The notes under the pieces were generated by a model. That model saw nothing but the letters and a program-made list of their open reading frames with translations. It had not been told where the DNA came from and did no database searches. Both the position numbers and the translations under genes were made by a program. 64,000 nucleotides of DNA from Tenrec ecaudatus (taxonomy: Eukaryota; Chordata; Mammalia; Afrosoricida; Tenrecidae), in assembly GCF_050624435.1 (NCBI RefSeq), contig NC_134537.1, positions 120,455,586 through 120,519,585 on the forward strand, given 5' to 3'. How positions within the stretch are numbered: position 1 is the first letter of the stretch; each line of letters begins with the position of its first letter. Below are positions 46,000 through 57,024 of this stretch, piece by piece.

Positions 46000-46178
46000 T
46001 AGGGTGCAGTTGCCAAAGAGTAGAAGGTGATGCTTTGTTTTTCAGAGTGATGAAAATGTTTGAAAGTTGATCAGAGTGATGTTTGTACGACTTTGTGAGC
46101 ACACTAAAAACCAGTGAATTGTGCACTTTGAAATGGTGAATTACTTGGCATGTGAATTGCATCTTGATAATATTTTTT
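46000..46178 (+). mobile_element. Old L1M 3' end, right part
   Basis: GTGATGAAAATGTTTGAAAG, CCAGTGAATTGTGCACTTTG and GCATGTGAATTGCATCTTGA complete the L1M element begun at 44740. Confidence 0.8.
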
Positions 46179-46224
46179 AATGTCATTTCTACATTTCATT
46201 CTTTTAAAAATGTCTAGTCATCTT

Positions 46225-46885
46225 TAGTTTCACTGGAGCTTAAATTTGGGGAACCTCAGTTTGCAGAAGCAGATGAGAGTAAGAGGCCCAAACCCACTGG
46301 CAGAGTCCTCCCATAGAGTGAGCCTCCATTGTGCATTAAGCAAGGATGTAACTACTGATGTCCTCAGGCAGAATGCCTTGGAAAGTGGATTGCCTCTGCC
46401 CTTCTTCAGTCAACCTTGGAAGACCAAACCTCTCTTAGTGGCTTCCCTGGGTGTGTCCTTGATGGAGGTCACTGTACTAGGGATAGTACTGGAGTCACAC
46501 AGTCAAGAATCATACCCCATCAATCATGCATTGATTGCCTTGGTTGGCAGGTCTGGACCGATCTTGGAAGGCCTTCGAACAGTGTGCATATCCCAATCAG
46601 AATCCTGTTCTGGCTTCTGTCGTCTCACCTCTAACTGTGATGTATTGATCTGCCACGAGTCATGCTTTTGTGACAGTTTCCTTAGATGTCCCATCTCCTT
46701 TTTAAAGCTCTCTCTCTCAACCAATCCTTGGAGGCCGTTCCGACTGCATGCTAATGACCCCCTCTTCCGGATGATGTGCCTGTGTCTTTGCATTGTCTGT
46801 CCCTTTAAGACTTTGTAATGTTTTCTTGAAATTATATTTTATATTGTACCCTAGAACATGACAGATTAAAAAGTTTTTTTTAAAA
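46225..46885 (+). pseudogene. Candidate retrocopy of an unidentified transcript
   Basis: A GC-balanced block in AT-rich surroundings. It ends with an ATTAAA poly(A) signal variant (near 46864), then T- and A-rich sequence ending in eight or more A (to about 46890). The left side has a TTTTAAAAATG site suiting L1 endonuclease. It contains a 190-codon open frame (46246-46818), the longest in the window, with no domain I recognise and opposite-strand frames also open. It may be a retroposed 3' UTR or a decayed coding mRNA. A flanking duplication is not clear. Confidence 0.45.
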
Positions 46886-46964
46886 AAAAACATGTAAGTG
46901 TGCTGTGCCTTCTTACCTAAGGTTATGAATGTATATTGCGTTTGTTAGTTTCTTTAGATTCCTT

Positions 46965-47045
46965 TCTAACTCACTGCAACACCCTGGGGGCAGAAGAGAT
47001 GTGTGTTCTGTAGGGTTTGGAATATACTTTCCAGGGTTTTTTTAT
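46965..47045 (-). mobile_element. AfroSINE 3' fragment
   Basis: AACTCACTGCAACACCCTGG and GTGTTCTGTAGGGTTTGGAA resemble the reverse-complement SINE tail. Diverged. Confidence 0.5.
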
Positions 47046-48664
47046 GCTTATGCTGTAACATATTCACAATATCAGTACAAAGGAGTGTCTGTGTATATGT
47101 ATTTTAAACAAACATTACATATCACCAATATTTGTCTGTTACTTGCAGGCTAATATATTAAATTTCCTACCAGTACATTTATATCCCGTTCCCTCACACA
47201 TGTTCTTTCTGATCATTCCCATCAACCTGGAACTCAAGTCGCATGTAAGACCGAAGGTGAGATGCACAGGTGAGATGCACTAGTTTAGCTTTTTTATTTA
47301 CTTATTCTTTTTCTAATAGCTTCTATGTTTTGAAAGAGAAGTGACTGCTTGCACTCTCCAGCCCTCAGGATATGAAGGGGTAGTGGAAAACAGAAGAGGT
47401 AATTCTGAGAATTGAGAAGATAGGATGACAGCCATCATCCAACTTCTCTAACCTCTTCCTATCATAGTCGGTTAGGAGTCCGGTCCCAGTGTCGCAGCGC
47501 TTAACCAACATCCAGCGTGTTGCCGTTTTCTTGTTCTGTACTGGCAATGGAGGCATCTTTCCCTCTTTTGATGTTGATGCCAACTCTCCTCCACTTGGCA
47601 CTGCCAATTACCAAGGCAGAGACAACTTCTGTTGTTCCAGAGTTTTCCATAATTGTTACAGAACTTCGATAGATGCACCTCCCTCACTCTGGTCTGTAGA
47701 GCACTTCAAGGACTGGGTTAGGAGGAGAACAGCCCATAGTAGTCGGCCAGCTTTTCATTAATCCAAGTCACTTCTATTCTTTGAGCGCCATCTTTTATGT
47801 GACTCCTTTGAGTATTTCAGTACCACGTGCAAAGGGGCATGCAGTTGGGAAAATGATTTCCCCCCCAAATCATATAGCTAATCAGTGTTAGAATCAGGTT
47901 TGTGACACAGACAGTCTGTCTCCACATTTCATACAATTTCCAGTCTAATTTGAAGCTCTGCTATCAATTAAGTAGTGTTACAAAATGATTATTAAAGATG
48001 ATAATTTAAACATGTTGTAACATAATTTTTAAGAGAAAAAACATTATTGTGGCATCTTTGGCCATATTTTTAACAGAACACATTTTATTTTAGCATATCT
48101 GCTTGTGAGCAGAGTATATTTAACAAGATAAAGTGCTCACTTTATCTACTGAAATATTTCATATTTTTCATTTTGTATGAGTTCACTTTTTTTCAGGTAT
48201 GATGAACTATCTTCAGGTTTTAGATAAGATTACAAAAACAACTTTTTAAACCTAAATGTTTGTTGCAATCCAGGCCATAAAACTGTATCAGAAGGAGGGA
48301 GAATTTAGTCATTTAATCAAACAGGTTATCAGTACTTCTATTAAAAGGTTTTAAATGGCAAGGAGACAAAATGTTAAAAGGGGATAGTAATTACTTGCCT
48401 TTATCGCTTGTACCAGGTTTCAAACCTCACCATATGGTTGTTTGTGCAAGAGTCAGTATCTATTCAAGTGTGTAATGAGGTATAGATAGTAAACTAAATC
48501 AAAAGGTACGAGATATTCATATAGCATAGAAGAGGCTCAAAAAGAGCCACTCTAAAACTGGTATATGAAAGAGTTGATGAATAGATTGTCATTATTCCAA
48601 TTTTACATGTTTTTTGAGGACCTTTTAACAAAATAAAGAAAACCTTTCTTTATTACTCTTATGT
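47046..48664. other. No recognised gene
   Basis: A GC-balanced block at 47340-47800 has minus-strand frames of 80 and 71 codons (47365-47607 and 47472-47687). They contain RKRLEKLDDGCHP and could be an old retrocopy, but I cannot identify a parent. The rest, to 48664, is AT-rich unique sequence. Confidence 0.4.
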
Positions 48665-48981
48665 TTTCAAAACTGATTTTATGGTCCTATACTTCACATA
48701 TCATACAATTTAATTGTTCAATTATATTAAGATTTGGGCAATCATTATCCCAATCAACTTCAGAACACTTTCTTCATGTGCTCATTATTGTTAGCTCCCC
48801 ATTTCCCCCATCCTTCCTTGCCACGCCCCTAAGAATTTAGCAATCCAATTCCTGTCTGTGTAGCTCTAACAGAAGCTAGCACAATGACTAGACAAAACAG
48901 AAAAACCTCAAGCAAAAAGGAAGCGGAAACTATTGATAAGGGAAACAACTTGAGCTTGGATCAAAAGGGAGACCAAATGAG
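48665..48981 (-). mobile_element. Old L1M-type 3' region, antisense
   Basis: ACTTCACATATCATACAATTT, ATCATTATCCCAATCAACTTC and GCTCCCCATTTCCCCCATCC match antisense L1M 3' UTR. It continues at 49441 after a BovB insertion. Confidence 0.75.
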
Positions 48982-49440
48982 GCTGCTGTTGTTAGGGGCC
49001 ATTGAGTCCATTCCAACCATCGCTGCCTGTGCACAGCAGGAGGCCATACCCTCAGTCCTGGGCCATCCTCAGAACTGTTGAGCCCATTGTTGCCGTGACT
49101 ATGTCGATCCATCTCTTTGGGCGCTTCCTCATTTTTGTTACCCCTCTATTTTAGAAAACATGATGTTTTCTTCAAGGACTGGTCCCTTCTGACAACATCT
49201 CTGAAGTATGTAAGACTAGTTCTCTCCATCCTTGCCTCTAAGAATCATTCTGAGCATGCATCTTCCAAGATGGAATTGTTTGTCCTTTTGACAGTCCCTG
49301 ATACTTAACAATATTCTATGCCAGCACCACAATTCAAATGCATGGATCTTCATATGCATATGAGGGAATTGAAAATACCATGGCTTGGGTCAAATGATGG
49401 TCGTATCTGCCATAATAGGTATTACAATGCTCTCTGACTG
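48982..49440 (-). mobile_element. BovB 3' fragment inserted in L1M
   Basis: TTGTTAGGGGCCATTGAGTC is the antisense BovB terminus. ACTGGTCCCTTCTGACAAC, AAGTATGTAAGACTAGTTC and GAAAATACCATGGCTTGGGTC follow in order. Confidence 0.88.
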
Positions 49441-49925
49441 ATACCAAGTCTACTCCCACCCCTGACTATGTTCACAGGGATCCACCAAAGGCTTAATCCA
49501 CGTGGGGACACTGCAAATGCATCTGGGGCTTCTGCTGTTATCCACAACCTTCTGCAATATCCGGGGTTCCCCACTCAAGCTTTGATACCCTTTTCTCCTT
49601 CAGATTTTATTTTATTATTTACAATCCTTGGCTCATACAGACTGGTGTGTTTCTTCCATATGGACTGAGTTGTGGATAGCCAAGCACCAGCTAGGCTTTC
49701 TTTTTTTTTTTTTTTTTTTTTTATCTAGCTAGGCTTTCACTACACTTGGATATCACCTTCATATCGTCCGCCAGCTCTTTATGAGGGTGAGCATCATGCA
49801 GGGCCACATTATAAGAACTAATTGTTCTTAGACTGGGGATAGAATTAAGTATGAACTCTAAACCCATTGACATATCTATGTTTATATCTGTGTCTGGTTC
49901 ACTTTAGAGAGCTGTATTATATACT
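49441..49925 (-). mobile_element. Old L1-type region, continuation
   Basis: TGTTATCCACAACCTTCTGC, GGTGTGTTTCTTCCATATGG and GAGGGTGAGCATCATGCAGG resemble 39300-40010, the older relative of the family N interior. A poly(T) run lies at 49699-49722. Confidence 0.55.
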
Positions 49926-49972
49926 ATAGTAGCTATAGTACAAAGGAAGATGGGATGTATCCTAGGGAACAT

Positions 49973-50075
49973 TAGTGTGTGTGTGTGTGTGTGTGTGCAC
50001 GCATGTGTGAAGGAGCGAGAGAGAAGGAGGGAAAGAGAAAGGGAGAGGAGAAGGAAGACGAGAAGGGGGGCAATG
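49973..50075. repeat. (GT)n followed by (GA)-rich simple repeat
   Basis: GT dinucleotides at 49974-49996, then GAGAGAAGGAGGGAAAGAG-type purine repeats. Confidence 0.9.
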
Positions 50076-50369
50076 GGACATCTAGAGGGAGAGAGAACAT
50101 CTAGACTCTTTCAGTTCTTCTAGAGAGAGAAAGAACCATTTTGGTAACAAGATCTCATACAAATTCTGAAAATATACGAGATAGCAAATATATCAACATA
50201 AATATAAAAGTATAATAAAACCAACATGTTTTTAAAAGCAAACTTGGAAAATTTCAGGATATGTTAAATATAAACCACAAGAGAAGAATTTATGATTTGG
50301 AAAAATGCCCAAGATATATTATTGTTAAATTGCAAAATCTACAGCAAAATATATTTAAAAACAACTAGA

Positions 50370-50500
50370 ACAAAAACCCAACAAAACTCCCTGCCATTGA
50401 GACCTGCCCCAGTGGGTTTCTGAAACTAGCTCTTTCCCAGAGCAGAAAGCAGTTTTCTGGTCTGGCAGCAGGAGCTCTGGGTGAGTTAATCTACCTGGAT
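50370..50500 (-). mobile_element. AfroSINE, antisense
   Basis: AACTCCCTGCCATTGAGACC, CCCAGTGGGTTTCTGAAAC and AGAGCAGAAAGCAGTTTTC match the reverse-complement SINE body. Confidence 0.75.
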
Positions 50501-51097
50501 GCCATTTTCTTTCGTCGCTCTGTGTAAATCCCTGAATATTCTTTCATCTCTAAATTATTATTTTTATTTTGAAAAAAATATTATTAGCAATCTATAGATT
50601 TTAGACTTGTGTTTTAGAAAAGGAAAACATTTACTTCACATTATTTATTTATTTTTCACTAGAATTGGAAGTTACTTAAATATATATAGTTTTGTATTTT
50701 TGGTTAAAATTTATATCGCAAAACACTTCCCATTCTGATAGATGGGGTGAAAAAGTTAGCTTACTTTAATAAAAATACTAGAATTATAGCATAATTTAAG
50801 ATTTAGTTTGTTAGAAGTAAAATAAATGGTTAACTTATTTTCCCTTGCAGTAAAAACTTCTCTTAAGTCTTATCATGATGGATATTTGGTAAGGCACTAA
50901 ACAGGCAATTAAGATAGGTATCCAGGTACAAATCATCCCCCATTTGGATAACCAAGAGAGCATGGTGCTTTGTGGGCTGTCAGTCTGGTAACCCTTAGAA
51001 AAATGGATGTATTTCTAGTCATTTCCTGTGATCATTGAAAATGTGCTTTTTGACACACACAGTTCAGGGTATAACTTGCTAAATCTTCATTGAATTA
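50501..51097. other. No recognised feature
   Basis: Very AT-rich unique sequence. Nothing is supported. Confidence 0.4.
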
Positions 51098-51600
51098 AAA
51101 AAAATCATTTTATTGGGGGCTCTTATAGCTCTTATCACAGTTTATGCATACATACATCGTGTCACCCACATTTGTACATATGTTGCCATCATCATTTTTA
51201 AAACATTTTCTTTGTAAGTGAGCCCTTGTCTTACACCATGTCTTACACCAACCCCCGTCTTTGCTTCATCCACTTTTTTGTTGCTTATCCCCCTAAAAGG
51301 CGTTATATGTTGACCATTGTGATTGGTTCCCCCTTTTCCTCCCCCATCCTTTTCCTTTCCCCTCTAGTATTGCTATTCTCATTATTGTCCCTGATAGGTT
51401 TATCTGTCCTGGATGCCCTGTGTTGAGATCGCTTATCTGTACCAGTGTACATGCTCTGGTCTAGCTGGATTTGTAAGGTAGAATTGGGGTCATGACAGTA
51501 GGGGGGAGGAAGCACTAAAGAACTAAAGGAAGTTTGTATGATTTGTTAGTACTATGCTGCACACTGACTGGCATGTCTCTTCCTTGTGGATGTTCACTGA
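51098..51600 (-). mobile_element. Family N 3' end
   Basis: AAAAATCATTTTATTGGGGGC, CTCTTATCACAGTTTATGC, GGCGTTATATGTTGACCATTG and CTTATCTGTACCAGTGTAC are in reverse-complement order, ending at GGCATGTCTCTTCC. Contains a short local duplication of TGTCTTACACC near 51227-51248. Confidence 0.9.
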
Positions 51601-51760
51601 CTTTTTGAAGCAGTTTGGAGGTGGCAAACCCACTTTTTCATTTTGTCTTGAGCTTATAGAATAAATTTGGTTTTTCAAATCAACCTGGTGTCTGTCTTTG
51701 GCTCAAATGGTGAATGATAATGCTAGACCTTTGTTCTTGGCAATAATTCCACTATATTTT

Positions 51761-51829
51761 TATTATTATTTTTTTAAATCATTTTATTGGGGGCTTATAT
51801 AACTCTTTTTTTAAATTATTTTATTTGGG
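51761..51829 (-). mobile_element. Family N micro-insertion (69 bp) with 16-bp TSD
   Basis: AATTCCACTATATTTT is duplicated exactly at 51745-51760 and 51830-51845. Between them are a T-rich tail, then AAATCATTTTATTGGGGGC, only about 40 bp of element. A very short L1-type product. Confidence 0.93.
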
Positions 51830-51845
51830 AATTCCACTATATTTT

Positions 51846-52237
51846 AACATATTTTCAGTGACACTGGTAACATTATTCAGTCATTTGTTAAAAATACCAA
51901 TAAAATCATAATGATGCTTCTGATCAAATCAAGTAAACATCCTAATCTATGATTCAAATAAATAAATAAAATAGAAATGGATCATAGTGATATCCAATCA
52001 TTCAATATAAACAACTTTATGCAATTGTTACAACTCAACTTAAACTTATCATGACAACCAAGTCAAACAGTTCTCCTTAAAGTACATAGACATAATTACT
52101 TTATATGAATCTTGGAACATCTTTGCTTTGCAGAGATAAGAAAATGTATTCTCTCTTTTCTCCAATTTCCTTTCAGTTACCAGTATTCAATCTCATTGTT
52201 AAAAGTGCCTTTTATACGCAAATGTTGTTGTCAGGTG
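51846..52237. other. No recognised feature
   Basis: AT-rich unique sequence with a short (AAAT)n at about 51957-51970. Confidence 0.4.
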
Positions 52238-52860
52238 TCCTCAAATCAGTGCTGACTCAGGGACCCTAACTAAGCACAATAAAAGGGAACACTGCCCAGT
52301 CCAGCATCTTTTCACAATTGTTATCTTTGAGCAAAATTTTGCAGCTGTTTTTATCAATATATCTCATCCAAGGCTTTCCTCCTTTTCACTGCCCTTCTCC
52401 TCTACCATGCATGATGTCCTTCTCCAGGGAGTGGCCTCTCCTGATGGCTTGTTCAAAGTACAAGAGATGAAATTTCACCATTCTCTTCAAAGAGCATCCT
52501 GGCTGTACTTATTCCCAAATATATTTGTTTGCTCTTTTTTTTAAAAAAAATTAAAAACCTTTATTGTGGGCTCTTATATCTCTTATCACAATCCATACAT
52601 TCATCCAGTGTGTCATGCACATTTGCACATATGCTGCCATCGTCATTTTCAAAGCATTCTCTTCCCACTTAAGCCCCTGGTATCTGCTCCCCATTTTATA
52701 TATTTGTTCATTTGGCCATCCATGGAACTTTCAGTATTTTTCACCAGTACCATAATTCGAACACATGAGTTCTTCAGTCTTCCTTATTCAATGTCCAACT
52801 TTCACATGCATATGAGATGATAGAAAATAGTATGGCTTGGGTGAGGTGCACCTTAGTCTT
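52238..52860 (-). mobile_element. BovB 3' fragment, split by family N
   Basis: GGTGTCCTCAAATCAGTGCTG, AACACTGCCCAGTCCAGC, CATGATGTCCTTCTCCAGGG and, after the insertion, GGCCATCCATGGAACTTTC and GGTGAGGTGCACCTTAGTC. Confidence 0.88.
52540..52695 (-). mobile_element. Family N 3' end inside BovB
   Basis: TTAAAAACCTTTATTGTGGG, CTCTTATCACAATCCATAC and CCCACTTAAGCCCCTGG. ATATATTTGTT recurs on both sides as a probable duplication. Confidence 0.87.
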
Positions 52861-52936
52861 TAAACTCATAGAGACTTTATATAAAACAACAGCACCCTCA
52901 AAATTGTTTTGATCCCAATTTTTCAGTCAGTATGTG

Positions 52937-53421
52937 TGTTAGTCTGGGTTGACTAGAGAAACAAATCCAGAGACACTCATATGTATAAAAGAAAGAGCCT
53001 TATATAAAGAATAATTGTACATTAAGAAAACATTCCAGGCCAGTCCAGATCACGTCCATAAGCCCGGTATTACCCCATATATCAATACTAGCCCACAAAC
53101 TCCTCTTTAGACTCATGCAACACATGCTATGATGCCCAGTGCAGGAAGATTACAGGCCAGCGAGTGGAAGGTCTTGTGGATCCAGTGGTGGTAGAAGCAT
53201 CTCAGTGCTGGAGTGGGTCTCCACGTGGCTCCTCCAGCTCCAGGACTCGAGTATAGCTCCACGTGTCTTGTCAGCAGGAAGACAAAGTAGAGAATGTGGG
53301 TCTGGGCTCCAGTGAGCTATTTTTATATCTGCCGCACCTCCAAATGAGGTTATCATGCTGCGACTCATTGACAGGCTAGACTCAACCCCTTTGCAAGTTG
53401 ACAGATTATGTAACTGCCACA
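52937..53421 (-). mobile_element. MaLR-like LTR
   Basis: Starts TGTTAGTCTGGGTTGACTAG and ends ATTATGTAACTGCCACA on the plus strand. The sense strand carries a TATA-like AGATATAAAAATAGC (complement near 53320-53334), as expected for U3. A 104-codon reverse frame is a shadow. Confidence 0.8.
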
Positions 53422-53601
53422 GACCACCCCTTGTCAACAACACTCTTACACAATTCTTAGCCATACATAATTTTTAATAAAACAATAATAAAATCATATC
53501 TTTGTTAGTCTGGGTTGACTAGAGAAACAAATTCATAGACACTCATGTGTATGAGAGAATTTTATATCAAAGAGCAATTGTACATTAAGGAAACATCCCA
53601 G

Positions 53602-54474
53602 AAGGGGAGGTAAGAGAAAGGGAGGTGGGGGGAAACCAACCCAGAGACAAGGGAGCAACAAGTGAACTAAAAGCAATGTGGAGAAGGGTGTAGGATGCCT
53701 AGTGGGGCTTCATCAAGGGCAATGTAGCAGCGAGTAATTACTAAACCCAAATGAGGACTGAACATAATGGTGGGACAAGAGGAAAGTAAAAAGAAATAGA
53801 GGAAAGATCCAGAAGAGAAAGGACATTTATAGAGGTCTAAATACAGGCATGTACACATGTAAATATATTTATATATAACAAGAGGGGAATAGATCTTTGT
53901 ACTTACCATATGTACTCATGTATAAGCCGAGTTTTTCCAGCACATTTCCTTTATTTATTTGGTACATCCTTCCCCCCAGTATCATGACTTCAAGTCTACC
54001 TTACAAATCTGATCAGACTAGAGCATGCACACTCCTACAGAAAAGAGCTAGCAACACAGGGAATTCAGGATAGATAACCCCTCAGGGCCAACAATGAAAA
54101 TAGAGCAAAATACCAGCAAGATAAGGGGAAGGTGGGGGGAGGAAGGGGGAAATGAACACAAGGATCAACATATAGCCCTCTCCCAGGGGGATGAACAACA
54201 GAAAAGTGGGTGAAGGGCAACAGAGGATAATGTAAGATATGAAAATAATAATCTATAGCTTATCAAAGGTTCATGAGGGAGGGCGAGCAGGGAAGGAAGA
54301 GGGAAAATGAAGAGCTGATATGAAGGGCGCTCAAGTGAAAAGAAAATGCTTTGAAAATGATGACAGCATATGTACAAATGTGCTTGATACAATGGATGAT
54401 TGTATAGATTGTGATAAGAGATGTAAGAGCCCCCAATAAAATTATTTAATTAAAAAACAACAAGAAGAAAAAAA
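53602..54474 (+). mobile_element. Family N copy with internal deletion and Tigger end
   Basis: Collinear with the 3' 1.3 kb of the family up to about 53905 and from about 53965 on. About 250 bp are missing at the junction, where a Tigger-like terminus sits instead. The 3' end is AGATGTAAGAGCCCCCAATA plus an A-rich tail. The flanks AAACATCCCAG and AATCCTAG are similar. Confidence 0.85.
53906..53946 (+). mobile_element. Tigger-like terminal fragment
   Basis: After TA, CCATATGTACTCATGTATAA and GCCGAGTTTTTCCAGCACA match the first 40 bp of the element at 34551. No right end is present. Confidence 0.8.
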
Positions 54475-55889
54475 ATCCTAGTCCAATCCCGATAAAGTCC
54501 ATAAGTCCAATATTATCCCATATGTCAATACTAGTCCATCATTTCCTCTTTAGACTCACACAGCCATGCAATGATGCTGAATTCAGGAAGACCACAGGAT
54601 AGTAGGTGAAAAATCTTGTGAATTCAGTGGTAGTGGAAGCATGTCAGTGCTGGTGCGGGTCACCATGTGGCTCCTCCAGCCACAGGGCTCTGGCTCCATC
54701 TGGGGTCTCTATGTGGCTTGTCAGCAGGAAGGAAAGCAGAGTGTCTGTCTATATCTGGCCTCCAGTGAGCTATTTATCTCTGTGGCCTCCAAACGAGGTC
54801 TTCAAGCTGTGACCTGATTGACAGGCTAGACTCCAGCCCTTTGCAAGTTGACACCAGACTATGTAACTACCCAATATCTATATGTAATAGGATAAAACTA
54901 AAAAGCATATAATTCAATATATGCCATCCTCATTTAAACATAATATTCTATAAGTAAACAAAACAATATTCTATGATTAACAATTGCAGTAAAGTGAATA
55001 CCTACACCATAATCCTATAAATATAGTCCTACTAATATATTCTCCCAATTATCAAAGTTTGTAAGCCAGCCACTTCATGCCTTTAACCACCCTATTTTGG
55101 GTATCCAATTGCTATACGGCCACTTACATCAACCCAGTGCTCTGAGGACACAATCAAATTCTTTGATGTAAAGAATCTCCAATCTAAGTTGGAATCTTGT
55201 GAATCGTATCCATAAGCAAAATCAAATCAGGACAGGTCATCCATAAAGTAAGCAGCCATTTGTACCAATTCACAGGCTCAAAAATATTCTCTTCATCTGG
55301 TTGGGTTCTGGTCAACTCAATGTGGGCTGACTCACTTAGCCTCAGCAGGATGCCCATTGGTTGCCTTGCCTTTAGAACATCAGCCCCATCACAAATTCTC
55401 AAAAACCCTAGACCCCTTGTGCTAGGTCATGAACTTCAGACCTAGTCCCTCATTTTCTTCTCTAATGCCTGTGAACCAGGTACACATGTGTCAGCAGCCA
55501 GACTCAAACTCTCTCTTTATTGCTGTGTTTCTCTCACTTCCACTAACAAGTGGATCCAGGTGGTTATCTAGAAAGCATTTCAGCCTGCCCATGGACTCCC
55601 TTTAATGTTCAGTTCTAGAGAGGAGAGTTTCTTCATGGCTCTAGATTTTCCAGCCTTAAGCATAAAAACCACTACTACAAAATTTAAAAAATCCAGAGTT
55701 CCATTTTTTCCTTTCAATCTTTCAACAAACAGCCCTCTAGGCAAGTATCTTCACCTTCAAATGCCCTGAGCACTCAGAATATTGGGTAGGGCTTACCTTT
55801 TCAGTCTTCTTTGCAGGCATGTTCTAAACCCATCTAACAACCTAATTTTAATGACTGAAAACAAGTGGGTTTACAAGTTCTCTATTTCG

Positions 55890-56285
55890 TTTTTTCTTAG
55901 GAAGTTCAATTTTTATTTGGTGGGTACAAGTGGGGCAGTGCACAGAGCTACCAAGGCCTTTATGAATGCAAGGCCCACACTTCTCTGGGGTCCACAGTTA
56001 GGGATGTTTTTGACACCACAGTTAACCAGAATGAGGTGCTTCATAGCCACCATGTCCTCAAACTTATCCACATGAAACCTGGTGACGCCCTGTTTCTTGG
56101 AGATGTGGATCTTCTGGCACCTAGGGAACTTGAACTTGGCCCTGAGCAAGGCCTCAGTCACATGCTCCTTGACTTTGATTTGAAGCTTGGTGTGGATGGA
56201 CATGATGACCTGGCCAATTTGGAGTCTAGCCACTATGCCTTGAAGCTTCCCCAAATACCTTGCATCCCAGTTTGGAGCCTAGTTT
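55890..56285 (-). pseudogene. RPL10: RPL10 processed pseudogene, 5'-truncated
   Basis: RPL10 encodes uL16, a 60S subunit protein needed for late subunit maturation. The minus strand encodes its C-terminal 40 percent: [18 protein letters not shown], then [30 protein letters not shown] and [11 protein letters not shown]. These match the family's [36 protein letters not shown] and CGVKYIPNRGP blocks. A 3' UTR with AATAAA (complement of 55912-55917) and a poly(A) (T-run at 55890-55896) follow. The frame has insertions and a lost stop, and it continues into the UTR (113 codons), so it is not functional. The full protein is about 214 residues. An RPL10L parent is less likely but not excluded. Confidence 0.92.
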
Positions 56286-56666
56286 AGGGAGAGCAGAAAT
56301 TAGCCAGGCCAGAGCCATCAAAAAGCAGCAAAGTGTTGTCTCCAAGGTCCCTTAGGGCAACCCATACCTAACAACAGGCTGCGTATACAACAGAGGGGGC
56401 TTGCTGTTTGCAGCCACTGCATACCAGCCCCCACAAGGAACAAGTTTTCTATTTTCATACTTTCCAATAATCATTTATATCAATCATTGTATCAAAAATA
56501 AGCAGAAGAAAAAACAGTATAAACAAAGTAGAATCAGAGCCTAAACGCAATTCTTAAAACAGTCAAGTTCAATCCTTGTCTAACTTACTTTAATCCTTAT
56601 CTAAACTATTCTATTGATACTAAATATGCCTTTAGGCCTCTGGATGAATCAAGCCAGTCCCAGGCT

Positions 56667-56724
56667 TTCTGTCAGCCATTTTGACCTTCTGTCAGCCATT
56701 TTGACCTTCTGTCAGCCATTTTCA
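56667..56724. repeat. 20-bp tandem repeat, 2.9 units
   Basis: Unit TTCTGTCAGCCATTTTGACC at 56667, 56687 and 56707 (the last unit is incomplete and ends TTCAC). The units are otherwise identical. Confidence 0.97.
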
Positions 56725-57024
56725 CTAAGCAGCATGGTCTCTGAGAAATTCCAATGGCGATTTCTCTCCCTGAGCTCAAAATATATGCTAACAACATTCA
56801 CTTTTTGCCATTTCAAACAGGGATAACCAAAAACAACAACCAAAGAAAAGAATCAAATCTTTAACTTTCCATATTCTTTCCAGAAAGCAACCCAGTAAAC
56901 TGTATGGCCGTACTGAACCTCCGGCTAGCCAAAGAAGCACTAGCATGAGACAGGGCTCCAACAAGCTTCTGTTCTCATCGTTATGATTTGTTTCTCCAGC
57001 GCCCACTCCCGAGGTCCCATAATG

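Larger units (their letters stand above)
53501..54873 (-). mobile_element. MaLR-like LTR split by family N
   Basis: The left part is 53501-53601 (TTAGTCTGGGTTGACTAG). It resumes at 54475 with AGTCCAATCCCGATAAAGTC and ends ATGTAACTACCCA. ATATCT flanks both outer ends (53496-53501 and 54874-54879), compatible with a 5-6 bp retroviral duplication and a solo LTR. An alternative pairing with 57025-57934 is discussed in the findings. Confidence 0.8.
54874..57024 (-). other. Possible MaLR internal region
   Basis: Lies between two LTR-like copies in the same orientation. On the minus strand, right next to the 57025 LTR, the sequence runs TATGGGACCTCGGGAGTGGG then CGCTGGAGAAAC, resembling the region after a retroviral 5' LTR in MaLR/ERV3-type elements. 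The remainder has no gag or pol frame and contains the RPL10 retrocopy and a 20-bp tandem repeat. Tentative. Confidence 0.35.
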
